A stretch of 51,044 bases of DNA from Pseudomonadota bacterium (lineage in GTDB: Bacteria; Pseudomonadota; Alphaproteobacteria; Acetobacterales; Acetobacteraceae), in the NCBI GenBank assembly GCA_023424475.1, contig JAFADX010000125.1, positions 1 through 51,044 of the forward strand, given 5' to 3'. Shown in pieces: positions 24,936 through 35,110 of the stretch (the first letter of the stretch is position 1; every line of letters starts with the position of its first letter). Under the pieces are notes generated by a model. It saw only the letters and a list, made by a program, of their open reading frames with translations, was not told the origin of the DNA and searched no databases. Both the position numbers and the translations under genes were made by a program.

Positions 24936-26978
24936 ATGGGCCATCGCGTCGGCGTCGATATCGGCGGCACCTTCATCGATTTCTGCCTCTGGGACGAGGA
25001 GAAGGAGGAGCTGCACAGCCTGAAGGTGCTGACCACGCCGCAGACGCCCGGCGCCGAGCTGCTGCGCGGGCTCGAGCTCCTGCAGGAACGCCACGGCATC
25101 CGGCCGGCCGACATCACCGGCTTCGTGCATGGCACCACGGTCGGCATCAACACCGTCATCCAGCGCAAGGGCGCGACGCTCGCCCTCATCACCAACGAGC
25201 ATTTCGAGGACGTGATCGAACTGGCGCGGCTGCGCATGCCGGAGGCCTACAGCCTGTTCTCCCGCCGTGGCGCGCCGCTGGTGCCGCGCGATCGCGTCTT
25301 CGGCATCGGCGGCCGAATCCTCGCCGATGGCTCGGAGGAGATGCCGCTCGACGAGGCCTCCGTCCTCGCCGCGCTGGCCAAGGCGCGGGCGAAGGGCGTG
25401 GAGGGCATTGTCGTCTCGCTCCTCAACGCCTATCGCAACCCTGCCCATGAGGAACGCGCGGCGGCGATCATCCGCGAGGCCGCGCCGGATCTCTTCGTCT
25501 TCCGTTCCAGCGAGGTCTGGCCCGTGGTGCGCGAATACGAACGGACCACCACGGCGCTGATCAACGGCTATGTCCATCCCAAGATCCGCGACTATCTAGA
25601 CCGCCTGATCGCCGGGCTGCGGGATCGCGGCGTGACGGTCGAGCCGCTGGTCACCAAGTCCAACGGCGGCATCATGTCGGCCGCGCTCGGCAAGCGTGCC
25701 TGCGTCGGCATGGTGCTCTCCGGCACCGCCTCCGGCGTGATGGGCGCGGCCTGGGTGGCGCGCGAGGCCGGCGAGCACCACGCCATCACCCTCGACATCG
25801 GCGGCACCAGCGCCGACGTGGCGCTGATCCTGGACGGCCAGCCGCAATTCGGCGCCGGCGAGAAGATCGGCGACCTGCCGCTCTACCTGCCGAGCGTCGC
25901 CGTCTCCTCGATCGGCGACGGCGGCGGGTCGATCGCCTGGGTGGACGGATTCGGCGTGCTCAAGGTGGGGCCCGAGAGCGCCGGTTCCTCGCCCGGCCCG
26001 GCCTGCTACGGGCGCGGCGGCACGCGGCCGACCATCACCGACGCCTTCGCGGCCTGCGGCTTCCTCGGCCAGCACGACCTCGCCTATGGCGCCTTCCGCC
26101 CCGACATGGCACTGGCGCGCGCGGCGATCGGCAACCTCGCCGAACCGCTCGGCATGAGCGTGGAGCGCGCGGCGGAAGCGATCATCCGCATCGCCATCGC
26201 CGGCATGTTCGCCGAGGTGAACAAGCTCGTCGCGCGCCATGGCGTCGATCCGCGCGACTTCGCGCTGCTCACCTTCGGCGGCGCCGGGCCGATGCTCGGC
26301 TGCTTCCTGGCGCGCGAGCTCGGCATGCGGCGCGTGCTCGTCCCGGCGCGGCCCGGCGTGGTCAGCGCGCTGGGCGGCCTGGTCGCGGATGTAAAGAACG
26401 ACTTCATCCGCACGCTCTTCATCGCCGCCGAACCGTCGCAGGCGCCGGCCCTGCGGCGGCAGGCCGCGGCGCTGCTCGCCCAGGGCACGGCCTGGCTGCG
26501 CGAGGAACAGGGCTTCGCGGGCGAAGCGCTGCCCTCCTGGTTCGCCGACATGCACTACCGCGGCCAGTCCTTCGAAATCGAGGTGAGGCTGCCGCATGAC
26601 GATGTGCTGGCCGGCGACATGGCGGCGCTGACCGAGGCGTTCCACCGCGCGCATGAGGCGGTCTATGATTTCTGCGACCGCGACTCCCCGGTGCAGATCA
26701 TGAATCTGCGCCTCGTCATGGCCGGCGCCTCGCCCAAGCCCTTCCTCCGCCCGCTGCCGGAGGCGCAGGGCGAACCGCCGGCGGACCGCCTGCTGCGCGT
26801 CTTCTACGACGATGCCTGGCACGAGGTGCCGCTCTACCTGCGCGCCGCGCTGCGCGCCGGCCATCGCTTCGCCGGCCCCTGCGTGGTGGCGCAGGACGAC
26901 AGCACCGCCTGCATCCCCCCCGGCTTCGCCGCCCGCGTAGACGGCATGGGCAACATCCTGCTGGAGGCCACGGCATGA
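24936..26978 (+). CDS. hyuA: Hydantoinase/oxoprolinase subunit A (HyuA), copy 2
   Basis: A 680-aa paralogue of the gene at 20901, colinear over its whole length. Here the phosphate loop is canonical: GHRVGVDIGGTFIDF at residues 2-16. Shared landmarks are FVHGTTVGINTVIQRKGA, TKSNGGIMSAALGKR and ITLDIGGTSADVALIL. It starts 22 bases after the first hyuB, with a GGGAGAAGAG ribosome-binding stretch, and is linked to the second hyuB by an ATGA overlap. The divergence between copies is spread evenly by eye, so this is an old duplication and the two enzymes probably differ in substrate. Confidence 0.93.
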   Translation: MGHRVGVDIGGTFIDFCLWDEEKEELHSLKVLTTPQTPGAELLRGLELLQERHGIRPADITGFVHGTTVGINTVIQRKGATLALITNEHFEDVIELARLRMPEAYSLFSRRGAPLVPRDRVFGIGGRILADGSEEMPLDEASVLAALAKARAKGVEGIVVSLLNAYRNPAHEERAAAIIREAAPDLFVFRSSEVWPVVREYERTTTALINGYVHPKIRDYLDRLIAGLRDRGVTVEPLVTKSNGGIMSAALGKRACVGMVLSGTASGVMGAAWVAREAGEHHAITLDIGGTSADVALILDGQPQFGAGEKIGDLPLYLPSVAVSSIGDGGGSIAWVDGFGVLKVGPESAGSSPGPACYGRGGTRPTITDAFAACGFLGQHDLAYGAFRPDMALARAAIGNLAEPLGMSVERAAEAIIRIAIAGMFAEVNKLVARHGVDPRDFALLTFGGAGPMLGCFLARELGMRRVLVPARPGVVSALGGLVADVKNDFIRTLFIAAEPSQAPALRRQAAALLAQGTAWLREEQGFAGEALPSWFADMHYRGQSFEIEVRLPHDDVLAGDMAALTEAFHRAHEAVYDFCDRDSPVQIMNLRLVMAGASPKPFLRPLPEAQGEPPADRLLRVFYDDAWHEVPLYLRAALRAGHRFAGPCVVAQDDSTACIPPGFAARVDGMGNILLEATA

Positions 26979-28960
26979 GCCTCGACAAGGTCACGCTCGA
27001 GATCCTCGCCAACCATGCCCGCGCCGCCGCGGAAAACATGGCCTACACGCTCTACCGCACGGCGCATTCCACCTTCGTCAAGGAGACCGAGGACTTCACC
27101 ATCCAGATCCTCGACGCGCAGGGGCGGACCTGCGCGGTGCCGATGGATCTCGGCGCCACCTGGTATCCCGGCCTCGACTACGGCAAGGCCATCCCGATGA
27201 TCCCGGACTACGAGCCGGGCGACATCGGCATGACCAACGACCCCTATGCCGGCTATCTCGCGACGCATACGCCGGACTTGGTCATCTGGAAGCCGGTCTT
27301 CCACGAGGGGGAGATCCTCTGCTTCGCCTCCGGCCACATCCACAACACGGACATGGGCGGCGCGGTGCCCGCGAGCCTGTCGCGCGCGCTGACCGAGATC
27401 CATCAGGAGGGCATCCGCTTCCGGCCGACCAAGCTGTACCGCGCCGGCGTCCTCAATCAGGAGCTGGTGGACATCATGCTCAACAATGTCCGCAAGCCGG
27501 CGTTGAATCTCGGCGATCTCAAGGCCTTCGTCGGCGCGATGAACACCGGCGAGCGCAAGATCCGCGAGATGATCGTGAAGTTCGGCACCGACACGCTACG
27601 CCGGGGGCTCGCCGATTTGCAGGACTACGCCGAGCACCAGGCGCGCGAGATCCTGCGTTCCATCCCGGATGGCGAGTATTTCTTCGCCGACTACACGGAT
27701 GAGGATGGCCCGGACGGCTATCCGGCACGTCTCGCTGTGACTTTGCGCATCGCGGGCGATTCCGCGGTGCTCGACTTCACGGGCAGCGATCCGCAGCTCA
27801 CCTCCTCGCTCAACGTGCCGACCGGGGGCAACCCGCACCACACGCTCATTCTGGTCGGTGTGTACTACGTGCTGTTCTCGCTGAATCCAGGCCTGCTGCT
27901 GAATCACGGGCTGACGCGGCCCTTCCGCTGCATCCTGCCGGAAGGGACGATGGTGAACCCGCTCTTCCCCGCCGCGGTCGGGATGCGCAGCCTGTCCTGC
28001 GCGCGGCTGCGCAGCCTGCTCTTCGGCGTCTTCGGCCTCGCCATGCCGGAGCGCATGCCCGCCGCGCCGGCCGGCTCCTCCTCCATCGTCAACGTCATGA
28101 CGCATGACGACCGCACGGGGGACTCGGTGATCGCCGCGGTGAACCCGGTGGTGGGCGGTGCCGGTGGCATGCCGCATGGCGACGGCACGGACGGCTCCGG
28201 CGCCGACGCCGCCTATCTCAAGAACACGCCGATCGAGATCACCGAGGCCGAGGTGCCGATCCGCTTCCGCCGCTACGGCCTCGCACCCGGCACCGGCGGC
28301 GCGGGGCGCTGGCGTGGCGGCCTCGCGACGCAGATGGAATTCCAGGTGTTCACGCCGAACACGCGGATCACCGCGCGCAACCGGGACCGCTGCCGCTTCC
28401 AGGCCTGGGGCATCCTGGGCGGCAGGGCGGGCAGGCCATCCACCATGTCGCTCAATCCCGGCCGGGCGGACATGAGGCTGCTCGACAACATCGACACCTT
28501 CTCGGCCAATCCGGGCGACATCATCCGCATCGTCTCCCCCGGCGGCGGCGGCCGCGGCGACCCGCTGGAACGCGAACCCGGCCGCGTGCTGCAGGATGTC
28601 GTCTGCGGCTATGTCGGCGCGGAGGATGCCGAAGCCGACTACGGCGTGGTGATCCGCGACGGGGCGGTAGATGACGCGGCGACCGAGGCGCTGCGTGCCG
28701 CGCGCCGCAGCAACGCGACAGCGCCGCATTTCCATTTCGGCGCCTTCCGCGAGGCCTTCGAGCGGATCTGGACGCCGGAGGCCTATGCCGCGATGACCGG
28801 GATCCTCGCCGGCCTGCCCGTCCATTGGCGTTTCTTCGTCAAGCACCGCCTGATGCAGGCGGTGACGCGGGACGGCAGCGGTAGGCGGGAGGTCCACGCC
28901 GCCTGGGACGCGCTGCTGGCGGAGCTTCCCTACATGCACCCGCGGCGGGCGGCGGAATGA
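26975..28960 (+). CDS. hyuB: Hydantoinase/oxoprolinase subunit B (HyuB), copy 2
   Basis: A 661-aa paralogue of the first HyuB, with YRTAHSTFVKETEDFTI, DIGMTNDPYAGYLATHTPDL and FASGHIHNTDMGGAVPASLS in the same order. It differs in the Gly-rich loop (NPVVGGAGGMPHGDGTDGSG) and the C-terminal 40 residues. The gene is intact. It is the last functional member of the plus-strand operon: the next gene on this strand, a Bug-type binding protein at 29049, is a pseudogene. Together with copy 2 of HyuA it forms a complete second enzyme. Confidence 0.93.
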   Translation: MSLDKVTLEILANHARAAAENMAYTLYRTAHSTFVKETEDFTIQILDAQGRTCAVPMDLGATWYPGLDYGKAIPMIPDYEPGDIGMTNDPYAGYLATHTPDLVIWKPVFHEGEILCFASGHIHNTDMGGAVPASLSRALTEIHQEGIRFRPTKLYRAGVLNQELVDIMLNNVRKPALNLGDLKAFVGAMNTGERKIREMIVKFGTDTLRRGLADLQDYAEHQAREILRSIPDGEYFFADYTDEDGPDGYPARLAVTLRIAGDSAVLDFTGSDPQLTSSLNVPTGGNPHHTLILVGVYYVLFSLNPGLLLNHGLTRPFRCILPEGTMVNPLFPAAVGMRSLSCARLRSLLFGVFGLAMPERMPAAPAGSSSIVNVMTHDDRTGDSVIAAVNPVVGGAGGMPHGDGTDGSGADAAYLKNTPIEITEAEVPIRFRRYGLAPGTGGAGRWRGGLATQMEFQVFTPNTRITARNRDRCRFQAWGILGGRAGRPSTMSLNPGRADMRLLDNIDTFSANPGDIIRIVSPGGGGRGDPLEREPGRVLQDVVCGYVGAEDAEADYGVVIRDGAVDDAATEALRAARRSNATAPHFHFGAFREAFERIWTPEAYAAMTGILAGLPVHWRFFVKHRLMQAVTRDGSGRREVHAAWDALLAELPYMHPRRAAE

Positions 28961-29048
28961 GCGTCGCGCCGGCGATCCGTAAGCCCAACGCTCGACAGGG
29001 CCAAGAAGAGAGAACCGCAACGGCTTCACCTGTCCAGGAGAAGGACAG

Positions 29049-30042
29049 ATCTCGCGCGTCACCACGCCTTGCCCCCACCTCCCGCCGCCCCTGCTGGGCG
29101 CGCCGTTCGCCGCCGTTGCGACGCCCGCGCTGGCCCAGGATGCCTGGCCCAGCCGGCCCATCCGCTTCGTCGTGCCGCTCGGCCCGGGCGGCGCGACCGA
29201 CATCGTCATGCGGATCCTCGCGCCGAAGCTGCCGGGACTGCTCGGAGTGTCCTGCGTGATGGAGAACCGCGTCGGCGCCGGCGGCGCGGTTGGCACGGAC
29301 AACGTCGCGAAGCCGCCGCCCGACGGCTGCAGCTTTGTCCATGCGGCGGTGTCTTCGGTGATCATCGCGCAGACGCTGTTCGACCGCCTGCCCTATGACC
29401 CGCAGCGCGACCTGACGCCGATCTCGCTGACCGTCTTCGTGCCGCTCTGCCTGTCGGTCACGCGGTCGAACTTCAACGTGAACTCGCTGCAGGAGCTGAT
29501 CGCGGCGATGCGCGGCGCCGGTCGAGCTGTCCTTCGCAAGCAACGGCACTGGCGCGACGAGCCACTTGGCCGGCGCCAACCTGCTGCGCCTCACCGGCTG
29601 CCGGGCCGAGCACGTCCCCTATCGCAGCGACGCCGAGGCGATCGCCGCGCTGGTCAAGGGCGACGTGCAGTTTGCCTTCGACATCGCGGCGCTGCACAGA
29701 CCGCAGGCGCGCGCCGACCACATCCGGATAATCATGGCGACGCCGGACCGCCAGTCCCTGATCCTCGACGTGTCGAACAACACCGAGGCCGGCCTGCCGG
29801 ATCTCAAGGCCTATTCCTGGTTCGGCATCTTCGGCCCGGGCGGGTTGCCGTAGCCAATCGTGGACCGGCTCTCCGCCGCGATGGCCCGGGTGCTGGCGGA
29901 CCCCGCCATCAAGGGGCGCCTGGACGGCAACGGCATGCCGCCGATGCTCGGCTACACGCCTGCGCGCTTCAACGCCTTCATGGATGAGGAACGCGCCTTC
30001 TGGCCGCCGATCGTGCGTGCCTCCGGCGCCCCCGTGCAGTAG
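29049..30042 (+). pseudogene. Broken Bug/TctC-family tripartite tricarboxylate transporter binding protein
   Basis: The remains code for a Bug-type periplasmic solute-binding protein of about 325 aa. Signal-peptide end PFAAVATPALAQ is followed by the family start DAWPSRPIRFVVPLGPGGATDIVMRILAPKL. Three lesions are visible. The position where ATG is expected, after AGGAGAAGGACAG, reads ATC (29049-29051). A net +1 frameshift lies at about 29511-29525 (frame moves from AAMRG to VELSFASNGTGATSHLAGAN). An in-frame TAG at 29851 interrupts GPGGLP-PIVDRLS. The C-terminal NAFMDEERAFWPPIVR is intact. It follows hyuB by 88 bases and probably once supplied the hydantoinase operon with a substrate-capture protein. 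Confidence 0.85.
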
Positions 30043-30050
30043 CGGTCGGC

Positions 30051-31667
30051 TCAAGGCCCCGCATCGGGCACCACCAGCGCCATCCCATCGCGCTGCGGAT
30101 CGGCGCCGCCATCGAGGCGCCCTTCGATGATACGGATGCTATGCAGCGCGGCGAAGGCGTAGCCCATCCAGCTTCGCTTTACCGTGTAGCCCTCGGCTTC
30201 CAAGGCGTCGGTGACGAAGCGCGGCACGCGGTTCGCGACGTCGATCGCGACCGACACGCCCATGATGCGCGGCGCAGCCACGGCATCGCTCATGCTCATG
30301 CCGAAATCGATCACGTTGCTGATGCCCTGCGCGACGGCAGGCGCGATATACGACCCGCCCGGCGCCCCGATGACGATGAAGGGCCGGTCATCGCAGAAGA
30401 CGATGGTCGGCGCGGCCGATGACGCGCGCCGCTTGCCCGGCGCAATGGATCCGGCGTGTCCCGGGCGCGGGTCGAAGCGGCTCATCGTGCTGTTCCAGAT
30501 GAAGCCGAGCCTTTCGATGATCGCGCCCGAGGGGCTGCCGAGCGTATGCGGCAGCGCCACCGCATTGCCTTCGGCATCCACCACTGAGACATGCGTCGTC
30601 TCGCGCTGCGATCGGTCGAGGCGCTTCACCCGCACCCGCTCCCCCGGCGCGGATCGAGGCCGCATGCATCGCTGCATGCTCTTTCGAGATCATCCGCGCG
30701 ACGGGCACATCGACATGAGCCGGATCGCCCATGTGGGCGTCCTTGTCGATCGTCATGCGCTTCATCGCCTCGGCCAGCAGCCGCACGTGCGCGGCGCTGT
30801 TGTGGCAGAACGCTGCGAGGTCGAAATCCTCCAGGACATGCAGCAGCCCGAGCATCGACAGGCCGCTCGACGGCGGCGGGTTGGTGGCGATGCGGTGGCC
30901 GCGGTACTCGCCCCAGATCGGCTCGGCGAGCGAGACGCGATAGGCGGCGAAATCCTTCTGCGCCAGCAACCCGTCCTGCGCGGCGAAATCGGTGGCGGCC
31001 TGCTGCGCGATCTCGCCGCGGTAGAAGACCTCCGGCCCGCCGCGTGCCAGGCGCTCCAGTGTGCACATGAGATTCGCATTGCGCAGCGTGTCACCCGAGC
31101 GCTTCATCTCGCCATCCGGGCGGAAATACGGGGCGCGGCCGGTGGCCGACAGCGCAGCTTGTCCGCCGTGTTCACCTGTCCGCTGTCGCGCTGGTCCTGC
31201 GACCAGTACCAGTGCATGTGCGGGCGGACCATGACGCCGCGCCTCGTCTCGGCGATCGCCGGCGCGATGGCGTCCGTCCAGTCGAGCGTCCCCCAGCGCG
31301 ACAGCGCCTCCGCATAGCCCGTCACGCTGCCTGGCGTGCAGACGGCGAGATGCCCCTGCTCGCTGATGCCGCCTTCCAGCAGGAAGGCGAAGTCGTCCCG
31401 TGACTGGCCCCGCAGCTTGTCCAGCCACATGTCCGGCCGCGCGGCGAGGGGCGCTCGCGCATAGAATTCCAGCACCTGGTGCACGCCGCGCTTCGTCAGG
31501 AAGACCTGCATGGATCCGAAGCCGCCGATGCCGCACATCAGCGGATCGACCACGCCCTGCGCGAAGGCGCAGGCGATGGCCGCGTCCACCGCGTTGCCGC
31601 TGGGCCGCAGCACCAGCGCGCCCGCTTCCACCGCCTCCGGCTGCGGGGCAACGACCATGCCGGGCAC
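30051..31667 (-). pseudogene. Broken gamma-glutamyltransferase (GGT) family gene
   Basis: Three frame segments together give a complete GGT of about 535 aa without signal peptide. N-part (from GTG 31667 or ATG 31658): GNAVDAAIACAFAQGVVDPLMCGIGGFG. Middle: APYFRPDGEMKRSGDTLRN and ATNPPPSSGLSMLGLLHVLE. C-part contains the catalytic-threonine motif RETTHVSVVDAEGNAVA and GAPGGSYIAPAVAQGISN. The first shift is a missing base at about 31150-31157. The second is an extra base in the C5 run 30641-30645. As written no functional heterotetramer can be made. It belongs to the minus-strand gene string that begins with the GntR regulator at 37737. Confidence 0.87.
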
Positions 31668-31671
31668 GGGG

Positions 31672-32522
31672 TCAGCCCCGCTTCGCGGCGAGCACGCCAG
31701 CCAGGAAGTCCTTCACCTGCTTCAGCACCTTCATCCGGTCATTCGAAACGCCGTGCACGATATCGAACTGAACGTTCACGCCCGCCGCGCGGAAGGAGTC
31801 CGCCAGCGCCTTCAGCCTCTCAGGCCGCGTGCGCCCGGAATCGTTGGCGCCGTCCATCCAATAGGCGCTGCCGGGCTGATGCGGGATCTCGCAGGTTTCG
31901 AGATCGGCATCGCCGACCACCATCTGCACCGGAACCTTCGCTACCGCCTCGCGGTCGAAGTCGATGCCGAAGCGCGCCTTCAGGTCGCGGGTGCCCGCCC
32001 ACCAGTCGGGCGCCGGGTCGGGCAGCGTCACCGAACCCGGAGCGCCGATGCTCGCGGCCCATAGCCTGCCCGGATGCAGGATCGCCATGCGATGCACGAA
32101 ATGCCCACCGCCGGAGAAGCCGAAGACGGCGAAGCGCGAGCAGTCCTGGCCGTATTTCGCGGCGACCTCGGCGATCATGTCGAGCAGCACGCGATCGTAG
32201 CGGATGTCGCCCTCCGCCATGTATTTGTAGCCCGACCGCGCGCCGTCCCCGCGCACGCCGACTGGGAAGACCGGGCAGAGCACCGCCACGTCGTTCCAGT
32301 GGCCGAACTCCGCGAAGCCGTCGCGGAATTCGAGGAAGGAGGTCCGCGTCGTGCCATGCACCGCGACCAGCAGGTCGACCTTCGCGCCGCGCCCCACCTG
32401 CGGCGGCACATAGAGGCAGTAGCGGAAGCGCGGATCGGCCTTGGACGCGAAGAGGGCGGTGGGGCCGAGGTCATAGATGGCGCGCGCGCGGTGGCCTCGG
32501 CGGTCGGCGGGGCGTCGGTCAT
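31672..32522 (-). pseudogene. Frameshifted alpha/beta hydrolase (depolymerase/feruloyl-esterase-like)
   Basis: The body (from 32480 down) is an alpha/beta hydrolase with oxyanion region LLVAVHGTTRTS, nucleophile elbow FGFSGGGHF, an acidic residue in VVGDADLETCE and a C-terminal DIVHGVSNDR histidine. The likely start ATG at 32522 (MTDAPPTAEATARA) comes three bases after the upstream TGA but is out of frame with the body (AIYDLGPTALFASKADPRFRYC). Two bases too many in the CG repeat 32481-32490 explain the shift exactly. A GTG at 32409 could yield a truncated 245-aa product lacking the first strand. It is therefore scored as probably non-functional, with an N-terminally shortened protein as the alternative. 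Confidence 0.7.
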
Positions 32523-32525
32523 GGG

Positions 32526-34127
32526 TCAGCTCCGGCCCACGCCCATAGCGAGAGTGTACTGGTCGTTGCGCGTCTCATAGGTCACGCGCGTTGCGCGCGG
32601 CCCAGGCCGAGATCTCATGGTGCAGCGGGATGATCGCAACATCCTCGAAGACGATCCGGCTCGCCTCGGCGAGCAGCGCGTTGCGCGCCGCGTCGTCCAT
32701 GGTCTGGAGCGCCTGCCGGAGCAGCCGATCCACCTCGGGGCTGGAATAGCGCCCGGCATTGGATGCGCCCATGCCGGCATTGCGGTCATAGGTGGCCGTG
32801 ATGGCCTTGAGCGGGTTCGAGGTCTCGCCCGTATTCACGCCCCAGGCCGAGAGGAACATGCTGAACTCGCCGCGCGGATTGCGGGAGGAGAAGATCGTCC
32901 AGGGCATCACCTCGGCGCGCGTGTCGATGCCGATGCGACTGAACATCTGCGCGACCGCCTGCACGATCTTCGCGTCGTTGATGTAGCGATCGTTCGGTCC
33001 GTGCAAGGTCAGGCGGAAGCCGTTCGGATAGCCGGCCTCGGCCAGCAGGGCGCGGGCGTGCGCGGGATCGTGGCCGGGCACGTCCAGCCGGTCGGAGGTG
33101 CCGGGCTGCCCCTTCGGCAGGAATTGCGAGGCGGAGACGGCATCGCCTTCCATCACCCGCTCGACCAAGGCCTGGCGGTTGATGGCGAGGTTCAGCGCCT
33201 GGCGGACGCGCTTGTCCTTGAACGGGTTGCGGTCGAACGGCCTGCCGTCCGCCCCCGTCACAAAGGGGGTGACGTCGCGGTGGTGGTCGAAGCCAAGATA
33301 GGCGATGCGGCTGGAGACGCCGCGGATGACATGGAAGCGCGGGCTGGACCGGACGCGGCCCGCGCTCTGCGACGGCAAGGCCTCTATGATGTCGAGATCG
33401 CCGGAGAGCAGCGCCGCGAGGCGCGCGCCGTCGTCCGTGACCATGCGCAGACCCACCTCGTCCCACGGCAGGCGCAGTCCCCATCAGCCATCGTGCCGGG
33501 CGAGCTGGACCACGCTGCCCGGCATGTTGCCGCGCAGGACGAAGGCACCGGTGCCGATGGCGGCGGCGCCGCTGTTGAAGTCCGCGGTAGGTGCGCCGGC
33601 ATGCTTCGCGGCAATCATGCGGATCCGGCTGATCGAGTTCAGCAGCAGGGGGTCTGGACCGTCCGTCTCGATCAGCAGCGTGTTCGACCTCCACGCCGAC
33701 ATCGTCTTGATGCTGCGCGTGTAGGTACGGAAGGAGGCCGTGCTGGGCAGCTCGGTGGCGCGGCGGAGGGAAGCGATCGCGTCCTCGGCCGTGAAGGGGC
33801 CCCGTCGGTGAAACGCGCGTCGCGGCGCAGGGTGAACTCCCAATGTGTGTCGTCGGCCCGTCGCCAGGATTCCGCGAGGCCCGGCGTGGAACGCGATGCC
33901 GCATCGTTGGTGACGAGGGCATCGAAGATATGGCTGGTGACCGCGTTGTTCGGTGCGTTGCTCTGCAGATGCGGATCGAGCGTGGTGTTGGGCGCGGCCA
34001 TGCCGACGCGCAACAGCCCGCCCGCACCCGTGCCCTGGGCGAGCGCCGTGGCGAGCCAGCCTGGCGCCGCCGCGCCGCCCGGCATGGCACGGGTGAACCA
34101 GCGTCGGCCGATCATGGCGTTGCGCAT
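32526..34127 (-). pseudogene. Broken ABC substrate-binding protein, family 5
   Basis: It codes in pieces for a family-5 binding protein of about 530 aa. The ATG at 34127, after AGGAGG, starts a twin-arginine-like signal (MIGRRWFTRAMPGGAAAPGW...ALAQ). Three lesions are seen. One C is missing in the GGGGCCCC run 33796-33803, so RFTDG no longer reads on into PFTAEDAIASLRRA. An in-frame TGA at 33484-33486 stands where the family usually has Tyr (RHDG-YWGLRL). One extra base at about 32581-32592 separates HHEISAWAARN from the expected tail VTYETRNDQYTLAMGVGRS. It has no associated permease genes. Confidence 0.87.
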
Positions 34128-34138
34128 TCCTGCCTCCT

Positions 34139-35110
34139 TCACGACGGAATCATGCCGATGGCGCGGTTGATCGCCGGTAGCGCGTCGAGGCTCTGCCGGA
34201 CATGCGCCTCATAGGCCGCGGGGCCTCGGTGGAACGGGCTGAGGTTCAGGCGCGACAGCAGCGTCGCGTGCTCCGGATCCGCGACGGTCCTGCGGAAGGC
34301 CGCCTCGAACAGGGCGACCAGCTCCGGGGCCATGCCGTGCGGCGCGATGAAGCCGCAGGGAAGGTCCACCACGACGTCGAAGCCCTGTTTGCGCGCGGTG
34401 GGCACGTCGGGCCAACGGGGGAAGCGTTCCTCGGAGGCGATGGCCAGGGAGCGGAAGGTGCCGCCGTCGATCACCCCCGCCAGCGCGCCGAGCGCGTCGA
34501 ACACCAGGTTCACGTCGAGGGACATCACGGCATTGATCATCTGCCCGCCGCCGGCGAAGGGGACGAACAGGAACTTGGTGCCGGTACGGTATTCCAGCAG
34601 CCGCATGCCGAAGGGCGGGTTGGTCGGCGTGCCGCCGCCAGCGAAGGAGATGCCCTCGGGCCTGCCGCGCGCCCGTTCCACGAGGTCGCGCAGGTCGCGG
34701 ATCGGGCTGTCCTTCAGCACCGCCCAGCCGAAGTTCAGCGTGCCGGTCGCGGAGAGGAAGCTGAAATCCGTGCGCGGATTGTACTGCACCTGCTGGACCA
34801 GCGAGATGCGGTAGGACGCGTCGGTGACGCCCGCGATGACCGTGCCGTCGGGCCGCTGCGTCTTCAGTCAGGCGAGCGCCACCGCGCCCGAGGCGCCGGC
34901 CCGGTTCTCCACGATCAGCGTCTGGCCGAGATGGCGTGAGACGATCGGCGCGATGCCGCGCAGATAGGTGCCCGTGGTGCCGCCCGGCGACCAGGGGCAG
35001 ATGAGGCGGATGGGCCGGTCCGGCAGCGCCGCCTGGGCGCGCGGGCTCAGCACCGGCAGGGCGAGCGCGCCACCCAGGGCAAGGCGGCGCGAGAGGAGAT
35101 GGCGTGTCAT
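34139..35110 (-). pseudogene. Bug/TctC-family binding protein interrupted by a nonsense codon
   Basis: The frame runs in one register from ATG 35110 (overlapping the upstream deacetylase TGA as ATGA) to 34139 but contains an in-frame TGA at 34868-34870. Before it: signal MTRHLLSRRLALGGALALPV...AQA and ALPDRPIRLICPWSPGGTTGTYLRGI. After it: LKTQRPDGTVIAGVTDASYR, TDFSFLSATGTLNFGWAVL, DLVERARGRPEGISFAGGGTPTNPP and the usual C-terminus. The site ALA-stop-LKTQRPDG is where a residue such as Ala is normally found. There are no other lesions, so this is the least decayed of the five broken genes. Readthrough is conceivable but unsupported. Confidence 0.85.

Noticed and set aside
30051..31667. Programmed frameshifting to express the GGT.
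   Set aside because: Two shifts of opposite sign are needed, one is a homopolymer length change, and the neighbouring genes carry unrelated indels and stops. Decay explains them all.
34868..34870. TGA as selenocysteine codon in the Bug-type protein or in the broken family-5 binding protein (33484).
   Set aside because: Neither family has a Cys or selenocysteine at these positions and there is no visible SECIS-like hairpin; nearby genes also contain TAG and frameshifts.
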